From Holdemania massiliensis (GTDB taxonomy: Bacteria; Bacillota_I; Bacilli_A; Erysipelotrichales; Erysipelotrichaceae): a DNA stretch of 64,000 nt. Where the stretch lies: assembly GCF_022440805.1 (NCBI RefSeq), contig NZ_JAKNTK010000001.1, positions 744,001-808,000 on the forward strand, given 5' to 3'. Every line of letters begins with the position of its first letter. The stretch's first letter is position 1. Below, piece by piece: positions 8,685 to 17,290 of this stretch. Position numbers and translations under genes: made by a program. The notes beneath the pieces are model-generated. The model did not search any database and was not told the origin of the DNA. It saw only the letters and a list, made by a program, of their open reading frames with translations.

Positions 8685-9061
8685 GCCTGTTTACATTGGA
8701 CCCGCGCAGCCGTCAGCCGATCTATGAACAGCTAAAGGAACAGATCGTGCGGTATATCAGCCTGAATGTTCTGCAGCCGGGGGATCGAATGCCTTCAGTG
8801 CGGATGTTGGCCCGCGATCTGGGAATCAATCCCAATACGGTTGTAAAAACCTATCAGGAACTGGAAGAAGAAGGAATTTTGGTCACTGAACCAAAACGGG
8901 GCTTCTTCGTCAGCGGAAGGGAAGTTCATAAGGTGCTGCAGCAGAAGCTGAAACTGCAGCTGCAGGAAGCGGTGCAAAGTTGTCAGGAAAGCGGAATTTC
9001 CGAAGTTGAAGTACAAAGATGGATTCATGAAATTTACAATGAGGGGGATCAATCATGTTAA
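8681..9061 (+). CDS. GntR-family regulator, YtrA-like
   Basis: 126 residues: a winged HTH (QPIYEQLKEQIVRYIS, PSVRMLARDLGINPNTVVKTYQELEEEGIL) and a tail of only about 50 residues, the short form typical of the YtrA subfamily. YtrA-type repressors usually control the ABC transporter operon they are part of. The gene overlaps both neighbours by a few bases, which fits autoregulation through the dyad at 5691-5713. The inducing signal is not known; for other YtrA members it is often cell-envelope stress. Confidence 0.9.
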   Translation: MSLFTLDPRSRQPIYEQLKEQIVRYISLNVLQPGDRMPSVRMLARDLGINPNTVVKTYQELEEEGILVTEPKRGFFVSGREVHKVLQQKLKLQLQEAVQSCQESGISEVEVQRWIHEIYNEGDQSC

Positions 9062-9939
9062 GGGTGGAGAATTGCTGCAAAAGATATGATCAGCAAACGG
9101 TATTGGAGCATTGCAGCTTAGAGCTGTCTGCGGGAACGATTCTTGGGTTAATCGGGATAAACGGAGCGGGGAAGTCAACGCTGCTGCATTGCATCAGCGG
9201 TGCGGCTGTGATCGATGAAGGAACGATCACATGGCAGGATCAGACGATTCTTGATAATCCGCAGGTGAAACAGAAGCTTTTCTTAGTTCAGGATGAGCCG
9301 GTCTTTCCCTCAGCTGAAAACGGCCGGGAGCTGATCGCTTATCTGTCTTTGTTTTATCCAAACGCCGATTCAAGATTGTTCGACGAACTGTTAAAAGAAT
9401 TAAAACTGGATTCAACCCAGCCGTTTTCCACATTGAGTAAGGGAATGAAGCGTCAGCTGTTAATGGCCGCAGGACTGGCGATGCATCCGCAGCTGATTTT
9501 GATCGACGAGGTGTTTGACGGACTGGATCCCGTTGCCCGGCGAATTCTGCAGGGACAGCTGGCGGCGCAGACGATTGATGAAGGCATGACCTCGATTTTA
9601 ACTTCCCATCGTCTGCAGGATCTGGAGAATTTCTGTGATGAATATGCCCTGTTGGATCAGGGGAAGATTCTCCATCAGAATTCACTGCTTCAAATCCAGC
9701 AGGAAATGATCAAAGTCCAACTTGCTTTTGACCATCCGATTGATCCTGGTTTGTTTCAGGATTTTGAGGTGCTGAAACTGGAAATCCATTCACGGATGGC
9801 GCAGGTGATTCTGCGGGGAAAGCGGGAAGAAACGGAAAAGCGGCTGCAGAAATTCCATCCGGTACTGCTTGAACTGTTTGACTGTTCTTTGGAAGAAATT
9901 TTTCTGGCTCAGCTGCAAAAGCAGGAGGAACTGGCATGA
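9055..9939 (+). CDS. ABC transporter ATP-binding protein
   Basis: 294 residues with one nucleotide-binding domain: Walker A GINGAGKST, signature LSKGMKRQ, Walker B LILIDEVFDGLDP, and a histidine switch in LTSHR. A C-terminal extension of about 80 residues is seen in export-type ATPases of the CcmA/YtrB class. It overlaps the GntR gene upstream by 7 bases and the membrane subunit gene downstream by 4. Together with that permease it should form an exporter or a stress-response transporter. Confidence 0.93.
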   Translation: MLRVENCCKRYDQQTVLEHCSLELSAGTILGLIGINGAGKSTLLHCISGAAVIDEGTITWQDQTILDNPQVKQKLFLVQDEPVFPSAENGRELIAYLSLFYPNADSRLFDELLKELKLDSTQPFSTLSKGMKRQLLMAAGLAMHPQLILIDEVFDGLDPVARRILQGQLAAQTIDEGMTSILTSHRLQDLENFCDEYALLDQGKILHQNSLLQIQQEMIKVQLAFDHPIDPGLFQDFEVLKLEIHSRMAQVILRGKREETEKRLQKFHPVLLELFDCSLEEIFLAQLQKQEELA

Positions 9940-11345
9940 TCAACAAAAAATATTTAATGTACTTATTGAAACGTGATTTTCGCTTAGCCCTGTGTCTGTT
10001 GCTTTTTGACGGCATGATGATGCCGTTATTGGCGATCAATTTTCCCAGCCTGCTTAATCCCGATGCCAGTGGCTTCTTTAATTTGATCTTTACTTATTTG
10101 TTGATGATCATCGTCATTCTGGTGCAGCGTCAGCTGGGGTTTGTAACGAATCGAGCGGAAAAAGTCAGCTTAGGTCAATTGCCGATGACAAAAAGAAGCT
10201 TAATCTTTACTCGTTTGTGCGCGGGCGTGCTGATCTATCTTGTGCCTTTTCTGATCGCCTGGGTGGGTATGGGAATTTCATTTGTATTCAGTCAGGATGC
10301 GACGGGAATCAGTATTCTTCAATCCCTGATTCTATTGATTGGTGCCATGATCGTTGATTTAAGTTTCTGCAGTTTTGTTTTTTACCGCAGCCGCAATCAT
10401 TTCCAGGCGCTGTTTACAATCTTAGTCTGGACGCTGGCCCCGGTATTCATTGTTTCAGCCTTGGTAGCCGTAATGAGAGCGACAGCGATTTATTGGCAGC
10501 AGTGTAATTTGTTTTTTAATATGCTGCATGACTTCGGAACGCTGACTGGCTTCTTTACCCAGGCGGCCAAGATCTTGATTCTGGACGGAAAGATTCCGGC
10601 TTTTCCAGTATGCCTGAGTTTGGACGGTTTGGCTGTCATTTTTAGTCTTTGGATTTTATTGAGGATTACAGAAAATAATAGTCAGAATGAGCATCGAACA
10701 TTGACGCAGACCTCTTTGTTCAAACTCATGCCGGCACTGACGGCGGCCCCCTTATTGATCGTCAGTGCGATGACCGTGGCTAAGCTGCGTAATGCGCTCA
10801 TTTTTATATCACTAAGCATTGTCTTGTATTTGTTGATCCAATTTATTTCAACGGCAAAAATCCAGTTTAACCGAAGAATGATCGGTATTTTGCTTCTGGA
10901 ATTTCTGCTGATCCAGGGAGTGACCTGGTCATGGCGGTATACTGGCGGCTGGGGTATGACGCATGCGATTGAAGAAGGTTCGATTTTCTTTATTAATCGT
11001 TACTTTGGAATCGGAGAAAGAGAACCTTATTATCTGGAATTCTCTGTTAAGAAAACAGCGACGATGAGTGCAGAAAGCAAGAGCATCCTCGTCGAGGTTC
11101 AGCAGGAGGCAGAACAGCGATATCGCAGGCAGGGGCTAAAAGGAAGTACTGGATTTATCCAGATCGTTTATCGGCTGCAGGAGGATCAGGTTGGACTGAT
11201 CATTCCTTATTATTCAGATCTGATTGAACCGCTGCTGGAAGAATTAAATGCACAGGGAACAGAGGTCAATACAATGATTAGAACAGAAAATCCATATCAG
11301 AATCATTCTTTCGAAATTGATAGTCTTAATGTTCAGATTTTCTAA
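9936..11345 (+). CDS. ABC transporter membrane protein
   Basis: 469 residues with many hydrophobic segments. Roughly six lie in residues 15-245 and more at about 255-340, followed by a soluble tail of about 110 residues that probably faces outside. No known substrate signature was recognised. It starts within the stop codon of the ATPase gene, so the two are obligate partners. The size and the large hydrophilic tail recall YtrC/D-type permeases. The next gene, a third S41-like lipoprotein, begins 39 bases downstream. Confidence 0.82.
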   Translation: MINKKYLMYLLKRDFRLALCLLLFDGMMMPLLAINFPSLLNPDASGFFNLIFTYLLMIIVILVQRQLGFVTNRAEKVSLGQLPMTKRSLIFTRLCAGVLIYLVPFLIAWVGMGISFVFSQDATGISILQSLILLIGAMIVDLSFCSFVFYRSRNHFQALFTILVWTLAPVFIVSALVAVMRATAIYWQQCNLFFNMLHDFGTLTGFFTQAAKILILDGKIPAFPVCLSLDGLAVIFSLWILLRITENNSQNEHRTLTQTSLFKLMPALTAAPLLIVSAMTVAKLRNALIFISLSIVLYLLIQFISTAKIQFNRRMIGILLLEFLLIQGVTWSWRYTGGWGMTHAIEEGSIFFINRYFGIGEREPYYLEFSVKKTATMSAESKSILVEVQQEAEQRYRRQGLKGSTGFIQIVYRLQEDQVGLIIPYYSDLIEPLLEELNAQGTEVNTMIRTENPYQNHSFEIDSLNVQIF

Positions 11346-11384
11346 AGGAATCATCAAGCTTTACTGCTTCTTATGGGGGTACTT

Positions 11385-12806
11385 ATGAAAAAGAAAATAT
11401 GGATCGTTTTATTTCTCTGCTTATTATCAGGCTGTGCGGTGAAGACTGAGGATTGTCAAATTCCCCTGGAAACGCGTATTCAAAGTGTTTCAGAAATGTG
11501 GCATTATGCAAAAAGTTATTATGGCAACTGGCAGCTGATTTCTCAAGCTGATTGGGATGACGCTTATTATGAAACCTTGGAAAAGGTGCGTACCAGCAAG
11601 ACGGATTCAGAATACCGGTCTGTGATGCGGCAGTTCGGTACCCTGCTTCAGGATGGTCATTTTAATTTAACCTGGGAAAATGAACCGGAAGAAAAAGGAA
11701 TACCGCTGCAGTTTACCGTTATCGAAGGAAATTTAATTGTGAGTGCCGCAGATTCTTTTTATACCAAGATTCCGGTTTCAAGTACTGTGAATCAAATTAA
11801 CGGTCAGGATTGGTTAACCTATGCCGAAGAAACAATCGGAAAAGAAACCGGTATCCAAACGCCGGAAACACGTCAGCTAATCCTGGCTCAGCTGCTCTCC
11901 TATACAAAAGAAGAAGCGAAAGAGATCACTTTGGATTTGGTCACGCCTCAAGGAGAAACCCTGCATGAAACTCTGTCCTATCTCGATAAGGATGATCTGA
12001 TTTTGTGGACAAACGCTGCTCAACTATCGCTGGATAAGTCAAAGAACAAATTTCTGACCTATCACACTTCCCCAACGATGATTGCGGCGATTTATCAAGA
12101 CCGTATCGGATATATTTGTATTCAGTCTCTGAAAACAATCGACATCGCAGAAGAATTTGGAGAAGTCATGACCAAGGTAATCAAGGATTTGGATTTTTAT
12201 GTTCTGGATATCCGAATGAATGCCGGCGGAAGCGGGACGGTGGCGAAAACGATTTTAAATTATTTTTATCCTGATGAAATTCCGGATCTAATCATGTATC
12301 ATCAGGAAACGGACAGTTATGATGTGGGCGTGTTCTCTTCGCTTCAGGCAATGAATCTTTCATCGGAAGAAATTGGGGAGTCCTCTGAGTTGGATTATGA
12401 TCGGCGCCGAGGTGAATTGATGGCTGAAAATCAATATTACACGGCTTCAGAAACATCTGTCGATATCAATACCGTTTCTCCTTTACCCAATGTGGCAATT
12501 CTGATTGGAAATCGCACAGGATCTGCTGCCGAAGATATGGCAGCTTATGCCCAGGCGATTGGCATTTCTTTAATTGGTGGGCATACTGCAGGGGCTACCG
12601 GTCAGGTCGCAATTCTCAGCCTGGCTGACGGGGCGAAAATGATGTTTTCCACAGTGCGTGTAGTTTCGCCTTGCGGACAAGATTTTCTTAATCAAGGGAT
12701 TCAACCGGATTTCGAAGTGAAACAAACGCTGGAAGATTATAGGGAAGGAATCGATACGATGCTGGCCTATGCTTTAAACTTTGCGGAAAAACAAATAGAA
12801 CCGTGA
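11385..12806 (+). CDS. S41-family peptidase-like lipoprotein (paralogue 3 of 3)
   Basis: 473 residues from the ATG at 11385 (GGGGGT five bases upstream), with lipobox LLSGC. Same layout as the two copies at the front of the operon but more diverged: LLQDGHFNL with His near residue 92, VLDIRMNAGGSG near 275, IGNRTGSAAEDMAAYA with a candidate Ser near 379, GGHTAGATGQ, and QPDFEV at the end. The DGHT motif has become DGHF. Placing the third copy after the transporter suggests that peptidases and ABC proteins act on the same extracellular process. No clear terminator was seen before the lysS promoter. Confidence 0.83.
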   Translation: MKKKIWIVLFLCLLSGCAVKTEDCQIPLETRIQSVSEMWHYAKSYYGNWQLISQADWDDAYYETLEKVRTSKTDSEYRSVMRQFGTLLQDGHFNLTWENEPEEKGIPLQFTVIEGNLIVSAADSFYTKIPVSSTVNQINGQDWLTYAEETIGKETGIQTPETRQLILAQLLSYTKEEAKEITLDLVTPQGETLHETLSYLDKDDLILWTNAAQLSLDKSKNKFLTYHTSPTMIAAIYQDRIGYICIQSLKTIDIAEEFGEVMTKVIKDLDFYVLDIRMNAGGSGTVAKTILNYFYPDEIPDLIMYHQETDSYDVGVFSSLQAMNLSSEEIGESSELDYDRRRGELMAENQYYTASETSVDINTVSPLPNVAILIGNRTGSAAEDMAAYAQAIGISLIGGHTAGATGQVAILSLADGAKMMFSTVRVVSPCGQDFLNQGIQPDFEVKQTLEDYREGIDTMLAYALNFAEKQIEP

Positions 12807-12858
12807 TGAAGGCATGCCAGAAAAGCTGATCGTTAAGCACTGAAATACAGCTTCCCCG

Positions 12859-12886
12859 TTGACAAACGGCTTGGAAATGCTATAAT
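12859..12886 (+). promoter_or_regulatory. Sigma-A promoter for T-box/lysS
   Basis: TTGACA at 12859-12864 and TATAAT at 12881-12886 with a 16-base spacer, both perfect consensus hexamers. Transcription should begin near 12893, giving a leader of about 250 bases. Confidence 0.85.
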
Positions 12887-12892
12887 CTAAAC

Positions 12893-13127
12893 GATTATTT
12901 GCGCGATGAACAGAGGAGTAATCCGAGACGAAGCAGACAGAGAGTTCCTGGCTGGTGAAAAGGAATGTGCCAAGTGCGGATGAATAAAGACTGGGAGCGG
13001 CAACGCAGACCTGCGTTATGGGCAGACTGATGAATCAGTTACTAAGATGATTAAAGTGATTTAATCATGAATTAGGGTGGTACCACGATGATAACTCTCG
13101 TCCCTATCGGGTTTGAGAGTTTTTTTA
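12893..13127 (+). promoter_or_regulatory. T-box riboswitch controlling lysS
   Basis: The T-box core AGGGTGGTACCACG lies at 13074-13087, directly before a terminator hairpin. The stem I region contains the AGAGAG element and the GGCTGGTGAAAAGG part near 12938-12962. A specifier loop near 12981-12992 (GAATAAAGACTGGGAG) offers AAA at 12986-12988 or AAG at 12987-12989, both lysine codons. Uncharged tRNA-Lys should stabilise the antiterminator and allow lysS transcription. Boundaries are approximate. Confidence 0.93.
13093..13127 (+). terminator. T-box attenuator hairpin
   Basis: AACTCTC with TCCC pairs with GGG and GAGAGTT, followed by a T run. It is mutually exclusive with the antiterminator formed by the T-box core at 13074-13087. 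Confidence 0.85.
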
Positions 13128-13149
13128 TGGAACAAAGGAGGAAAAGAAA

Positions 13150-14640
13150 ATGGAACAGAAGTTATCCGAACAAGAACTGGTTCGCCGTCAGAAGATGGAA
13201 GAACTTCGGGCAAAAGGCATTGATCCGTTTGGACATGCGTTTGCGCGGACACATCGTTCCGCACAGCTGCGGAGTGAATATGGAGAATTAAGCCAGGAGG
13301 ATCTGGAAGAGAAAAAAATCCCATGTGCGATTGCTGGCCGCATCATGACCAAGCGCCGGATGGGCAAGCTGGGATTTATGCATTTGCAGGATCGCGATGG
13401 CCAGATTCAGGTTGTCGTCAATAAGGGGATTGTCGGTGAGGAAGTCTATGAGCTGTTTAAAGCAGCGGATCTGGGCGATATCGTCGGGATTGAAGGCTAT
13501 GTCTGCAAGACGAATACCGGTGAATTATCCGTTAAAGCTGAGAAATTTGAGCATCTGACCAAGGCACTGCGCCCGCTGCCGGAGAAGTTCCACGGTTTAC
13601 AGGATGTTGAAGAACGCTTCAGAAGACGGTATGTCGATTTAATTATGAATGAAGACAGCCGCAAGATCGCGATGCTGCGGCCAAGAATCATCCGCGCTGT
13701 CCAGCATTATCTGGATGGTCAGGGATTGATGGAAGTCGAAACGCCGGTGCTGCAGCCGATTTTAGGCGGCGCCGCGGCCCGTCCGTTTGTCACTCATCAC
13801 AACACGCTGGATATGGATTTCTATCTGCGCATTGCAACAGAGCTGCCGTTAAAGCGTTTGATTGTCGGCGGGCTGGAAGGCGTCTATGAAATTGGCCGTC
13901 TGTTCCGCAACGAAGGCATGGATCCGAAACACAATCCGGAATTTACGACGGTGGAAGCGTATGTTGCCTACAGTGATATTGAAGGCATGATGGCGCTGAA
14001 TGAAGGTCTGTTTGAAAGTGTTGCCATGGAAGTCTTCGGCAAGACCGATTTCACATTGGGCGATAAGCCGATTTCCTTAAAGGCTCCGTACAAGCGCTGG
14101 CATATGGTGGATGCGGTCAAAGAAGTCACCGGTGTGGATTTCTGGAAGGAAATGAGTGTTGATGAAGCGCTGGCACTGGCGAAAGAACATGGTGTTGAAG
14201 TTCAGCCGCATGAACGTACTGTCGGTCATATCATCAACCTGTTTTTTGAACAGTTCTGTGAGGAAAAGATTACCCAGCCGACCTTCGTTTATGGTCATCC
14301 GGTTGAAATCTCACCGCTGGCTCGCAAGAATGCGAAAGATCCGCGTTTTACCGATCGCTTTGAGCTGTTGATCTACGGCACGGAATATTCCAATGCGTTC
14401 AGCGAACTGAATGATCCGATTGATCAGCGTCAGCGTTTTGAAGAACAGCTGAAACTGAAAGAAATGGGCGATGCGGAAGCCAGCGAAATGGATGTTGATT
14501 ACGTAGAGGCGCTGGAATATGGTCTTCCGCCAACCGGCGGCATTGGAATCGGCATTGACCGCTTCGTCATGCTTTTGACAGGTCAGGAGTCGATTCGCGA
14601 AGTCTTGTTGTTCCCGCACATGAAAAACCGCAACGATTAA
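13150..14640 (+). CDS. lysS: Lysyl-tRNA synthetase, class II
   Basis: 496 residues, normal length. An N-terminal OB-fold anticodon-binding domain (IAGRIMTKRRMGKLGFMHL...) is followed by a class II catalytic core: motif 2 around FRNEGMDPKHNPEFTTVEAY, and motif 3 at the C-terminus with GIGIGIDRFVMLLTG. The protein charges tRNA-Lys in the cytoplasm. AAAGGAGG lies 8 bases before the ATG. Expression is governed by the T-box leader. In Bacilli lysS normally follows dusB closely; here about 7.5 kb separates the two genes. Confidence 0.97.
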   Translation: MEQKLSEQELVRRQKMEELRAKGIDPFGHAFARTHRSAQLRSEYGELSQEDLEEKKIPCAIAGRIMTKRRMGKLGFMHLQDRDGQIQVVVNKGIVGEEVYELFKAADLGDIVGIEGYVCKTNTGELSVKAEKFEHLTKALRPLPEKFHGLQDVEERFRRRYVDLIMNEDSRKIAMLRPRIIRAVQHYLDGQGLMEVETPVLQPILGGAAARPFVTHHNTLDMDFYLRIATELPLKRLIVGGLEGVYEIGRLFRNEGMDPKHNPEFTTVEAYVAYSDIEGMMALNEGLFESVAMEVFGKTDFTLGDKPISLKAPYKRWHMVDAVKEVTGVDFWKEMSVDEALALAKEHGVEVQPHERTVGHIINLFFEQFCEEKITQPTFVYGHPVEISPLARKNAKDPRFTDRFELLIYGTEYSNAFSELNDPIDQRQRFEEQLKLKEMGDAEASEMDVDYVEALEYGLPPTGGIGIGIDRFVMLLTGQESIREVLLFPHMKNRND

Positions 14641-14662
14641 TACTAATTTAGAAAAGAGAAAG

Positions 14663-14711
14663 AAAAGTACCGAGCAGGATGATTATAAAATCACCAGGAG
14701 GTACTTTTTAT
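14663..14711 (+). terminator. Rho-independent terminator after lysS
   Basis: AAAAGTACC pairs with GGTACTTTTT around an inner imperfect stem (GATGATT...ATCACC). The 190 bases between this hairpin and the next gene hold nothing else recognisable. Confidence 0.75.
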
Positions 14712-14907
14712 TTGTTTGTTCTAATACAATTCTTAAAGAACCGTTTGCCCATATTGGACTAATCCTATTAAATGGATAAGTAAGACGAACAATCACAAAA
14801 AAATCAGAAAGAACTTGAATCTGATCGCAATCTATTAGAAACTAACATCAGGAAGATGGAATGAATTCTAATCAGGAAATTCAATCCCGTGGATAGGAGC
14901 AGAAAAG

Positions 14908-17184
14908 ATGAATTTGGAATGGACGGAAACCGGTAAAATTACAAAATGTGTTTTTCACCAGGGAGAAGCAGTACACTTCCGTTTGGATGAATATGGCGGG
15001 CCTGCCTGGCAGTGCCGCCTGGGGGAGGAGCTGCGGACTTCCACCTCGCCGCGGTATAAAGACGGCTGGTTTAAAGAAGCCTTTTTTGGCGTTGAGCTGC
15101 GGCATCGGATCAAGATGGAAGGGGAGTGTCTGATCATCGAAGCCGAAGCAGAGAATCAAAGCTCACAGACAATGCCGCTGGATCAGCTGGGTTTAAGAAT
15201 CGGATTGGACTGCAGCATGGAAAGTTATCCACAATGGGATACGGTATTTGCGCCGACAGTGCTGCGTTGCGAGAAGACGTATTTCTGGGGTCTGTTAAAA
15301 AGTCCGCGCGGGCGTCAGATCGCAGTGTACAGTCCTGATCCGATTGCCAGCTGGCATTTGGATTACAACCGCTTTTTCGCCGATGGTGGTCACCGCATCC
15401 TGACCTTCTGTCTGGATTTTATGCAGAGCGGAAAGCTGCCGCCGCGGCATCCGCAGTCGTTGCCGTTAGAGCCGGGAGAAATTCGGCGCTGGCGGGTTGA
15501 GCTGACGGAACTAAGCGGCGAGCAAACCCTGAAATGTTGGCTGGCGGAAAAAGGCGTGCCGGTATTTGCGGGTGAACGATGGAGTGCAGAATGCGGAAGT
15601 TCATTGATATTTCAGCTGTTGTCTGCAACGGAACCCACACTCATGGCGGAAGGTGTGCTGGTGAATTGCCAGCTACAAGAGCCGGGCGTCTATGCCGTGA
15701 CGCTGCAGTCAGATCAGCCGCGGGAAATTCGTCTGATCGCCGAGAATGGGCAGCATCAGAGTGAAGCCTGGGTTCAGTTTATTCACCCTTGGCAAACGAT
15801 CATGGAGGAAGCCGCCAATCAGGTGCTGCTCCAACCGCAGAAAATGGGAACTCATTGCGAAAGCTGGTATGGTTTGTTTACCGGCGCGCTGGCGATTGTG
15901 CATGATTTAAACTTTGACCGTGAGGCTTATTATCAGAAAGTCCGCGAACTCATTCCGCTGGGCTTTGATGTGGAAAAAGGGTGTCCGATCGTTCATCCCG
16001 GACGGATTCAGAACACGGCCTGCATGATCGGTTTGTTAGCGGATCTGAGCATGGCAGCTCAGGACCGCAGACCGCTGGTGCTGGGAGCCAAGCTGGCGGA
16101 TTGGCTGATTGAACACAGCCAGCGTGCTGATGGTGCTTTCTGCAATGGCAAGGGCAAGCATTACACCAGTGTGATCTATATTGCCAAAAGTATCCTGGAG
16201 CTAGTTCTGGAAGAACGCAAACAGCCCGAAGCCTTCTGGCAGCAGTGTGCTCAGCGCCATTTTGAAGCTGCGAAACGGGCGATTGATGAGCTGGCGCTGC
16301 ACCGTGATAACATTGAAACCGAAGGCCAGGCCACGCTGGAAGATGGCATGCTGACATGTTCCGTGGCTCAGCTGACAATGCTGGCAAGACTGCTGGATCC
16401 GGATCAACGTCAACCGTATATCGAAGCGGCCGAGGCTTTGGTTGAAAAACACCGCTGTTTAGAACGAACCGCGGTAGCGGACAGCCGCTGCACTCAGACG
16501 ACACTCAGATTCTGGGAAGCTCAGTACGATGTTCTCATCATGGGCAATATGATCAATTCTCCGCATGGCTGGAGCGCGTGGAAAGTTTACGGGATCCTGG
16601 ATCTGTATCTGCTAACGGGGAAACGGGAATATCTGATCGACGCGATGAATACGCTGATGAGCTGTGTCAGCCTGCTCGATGTGGAAAAGAAAACGCTGAA
16701 CTGGGCGTTTGTGCCGGATCCGCATCGGGAAGTCATGGCCTTTGTCAGCGATCCGCAGCAGCCGGGAAAAGGCAAATTTGTAAAGCAGACGATTGCTGAA
16801 GAACGCGTGGCGATGATCAGCCGCTGGTACCGTGCTCCGGAAGAGACCGCGGTGTTCGGTTATCTGGGCAGCTGGCCGGATGTTTCTACCGATCAGGGCG
16901 GCTGCTGCGACAATGACGTGCATGAGATTTTTAAATGTGCGGAGGAAGTCATTTTAACGAAAGCTTATGTGCATGAAGAAATAGACAGCTGGGATGCTTT
17001 TCACTGCACGGCAGAAAATACCGCGGAAGGTCTTGTGATCCGGCCGCGCGAAGCACTGGTTGATCAGGTTCATGTTTTGCTTTCCTCTGAAAAGAAAGTG
17101 ACCGTCGAATTTGCTTCAGGCACAGTAACCGTCATCCTGCAGCGCGGATGGATTGAGGCGGATGGAACGGTAAGGGCAGATTAA
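14908..17184 (+). CDS. Putative (alpha/alpha)6-barrel glycosidase or lyase
   Basis: 758 residues, no signal peptide, so cytoplasmic. The first 200 or so residues look beta-rich, like the sandwich domains in front of six-hairpin carbohydrate enzymes. Residues about 300-680 are helical, with aromatic and acidic motifs such as WYGLFTGALAIVHDLN, HPGRIQNTACMIG, ADGAFCNGKGKHYTS, HGWSAWKVYGILDLYL and DQGGCCDNDVHE. This layout suits an (alpha/alpha)6 glycoside hydrolase or polysaccharide lyase acting on imported oligosaccharides, but no family was firmly recognised. It appears monocistronic. Confidence 0.5.
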   Translation: MNLEWTETGKITKCVFHQGEAVHFRLDEYGGPAWQCRLGEELRTSTSPRYKDGWFKEAFFGVELRHRIKMEGECLIIEAEAENQSSQTMPLDQLGLRIGLDCSMESYPQWDTVFAPTVLRCEKTYFWGLLKSPRGRQIAVYSPDPIASWHLDYNRFFADGGHRILTFCLDFMQSGKLPPRHPQSLPLEPGEIRRWRVELTELSGEQTLKCWLAEKGVPVFAGERWSAECGSSLIFQLLSATEPTLMAEGVLVNCQLQEPGVYAVTLQSDQPREIRLIAENGQHQSEAWVQFIHPWQTIMEEAANQVLLQPQKMGTHCESWYGLFTGALAIVHDLNFDREAYYQKVRELIPLGFDVEKGCPIVHPGRIQNTACMIGLLADLSMAAQDRRPLVLGAKLADWLIEHSQRADGAFCNGKGKHYTSVIYIAKSILELVLEERKQPEAFWQQCAQRHFEAAKRAIDELALHRDNIETEGQATLEDGMLTCSVAQLTMLARLLDPDQRQPYIEAAEALVEKHRCLERTAVADSRCTQTTLRFWEAQYDVLIMGNMINSPHGWSAWKVYGILDLYLLTGKREYLIDAMNTLMSCVSLLDVEKKTLNWAFVPDPHREVMAFVSDPQQPGKGKFVKQTIAEERVAMISRWYRAPEETAVFGYLGSWPDVSTDQGGCCDNDVHEIFKCAEEVILTKAYVHEEIDSWDAFHCTAENTAEGLVIRPREALVDQVHVLLSSEKKVTVEFASGTVTVILQRGWIEADGTVRAD

Positions 17185-17290
17185 AGAAACAAATGGGAAC
17201 TGGATTAACAGATATAAGCCAGTCCGGTTTTCAAAACTGAAAGTCGAATTAAGGCAAGATGCGGGATCATCGAAGGAAAGAAGGCAGACG

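Noticed and set aside
15950..16504. Minus-strand open frame inside the 758-residue gene
   Set aside because: Composition (Pro, Cys, His rich) is that of a shadow frame of GC-rich coding DNA; no start signal.
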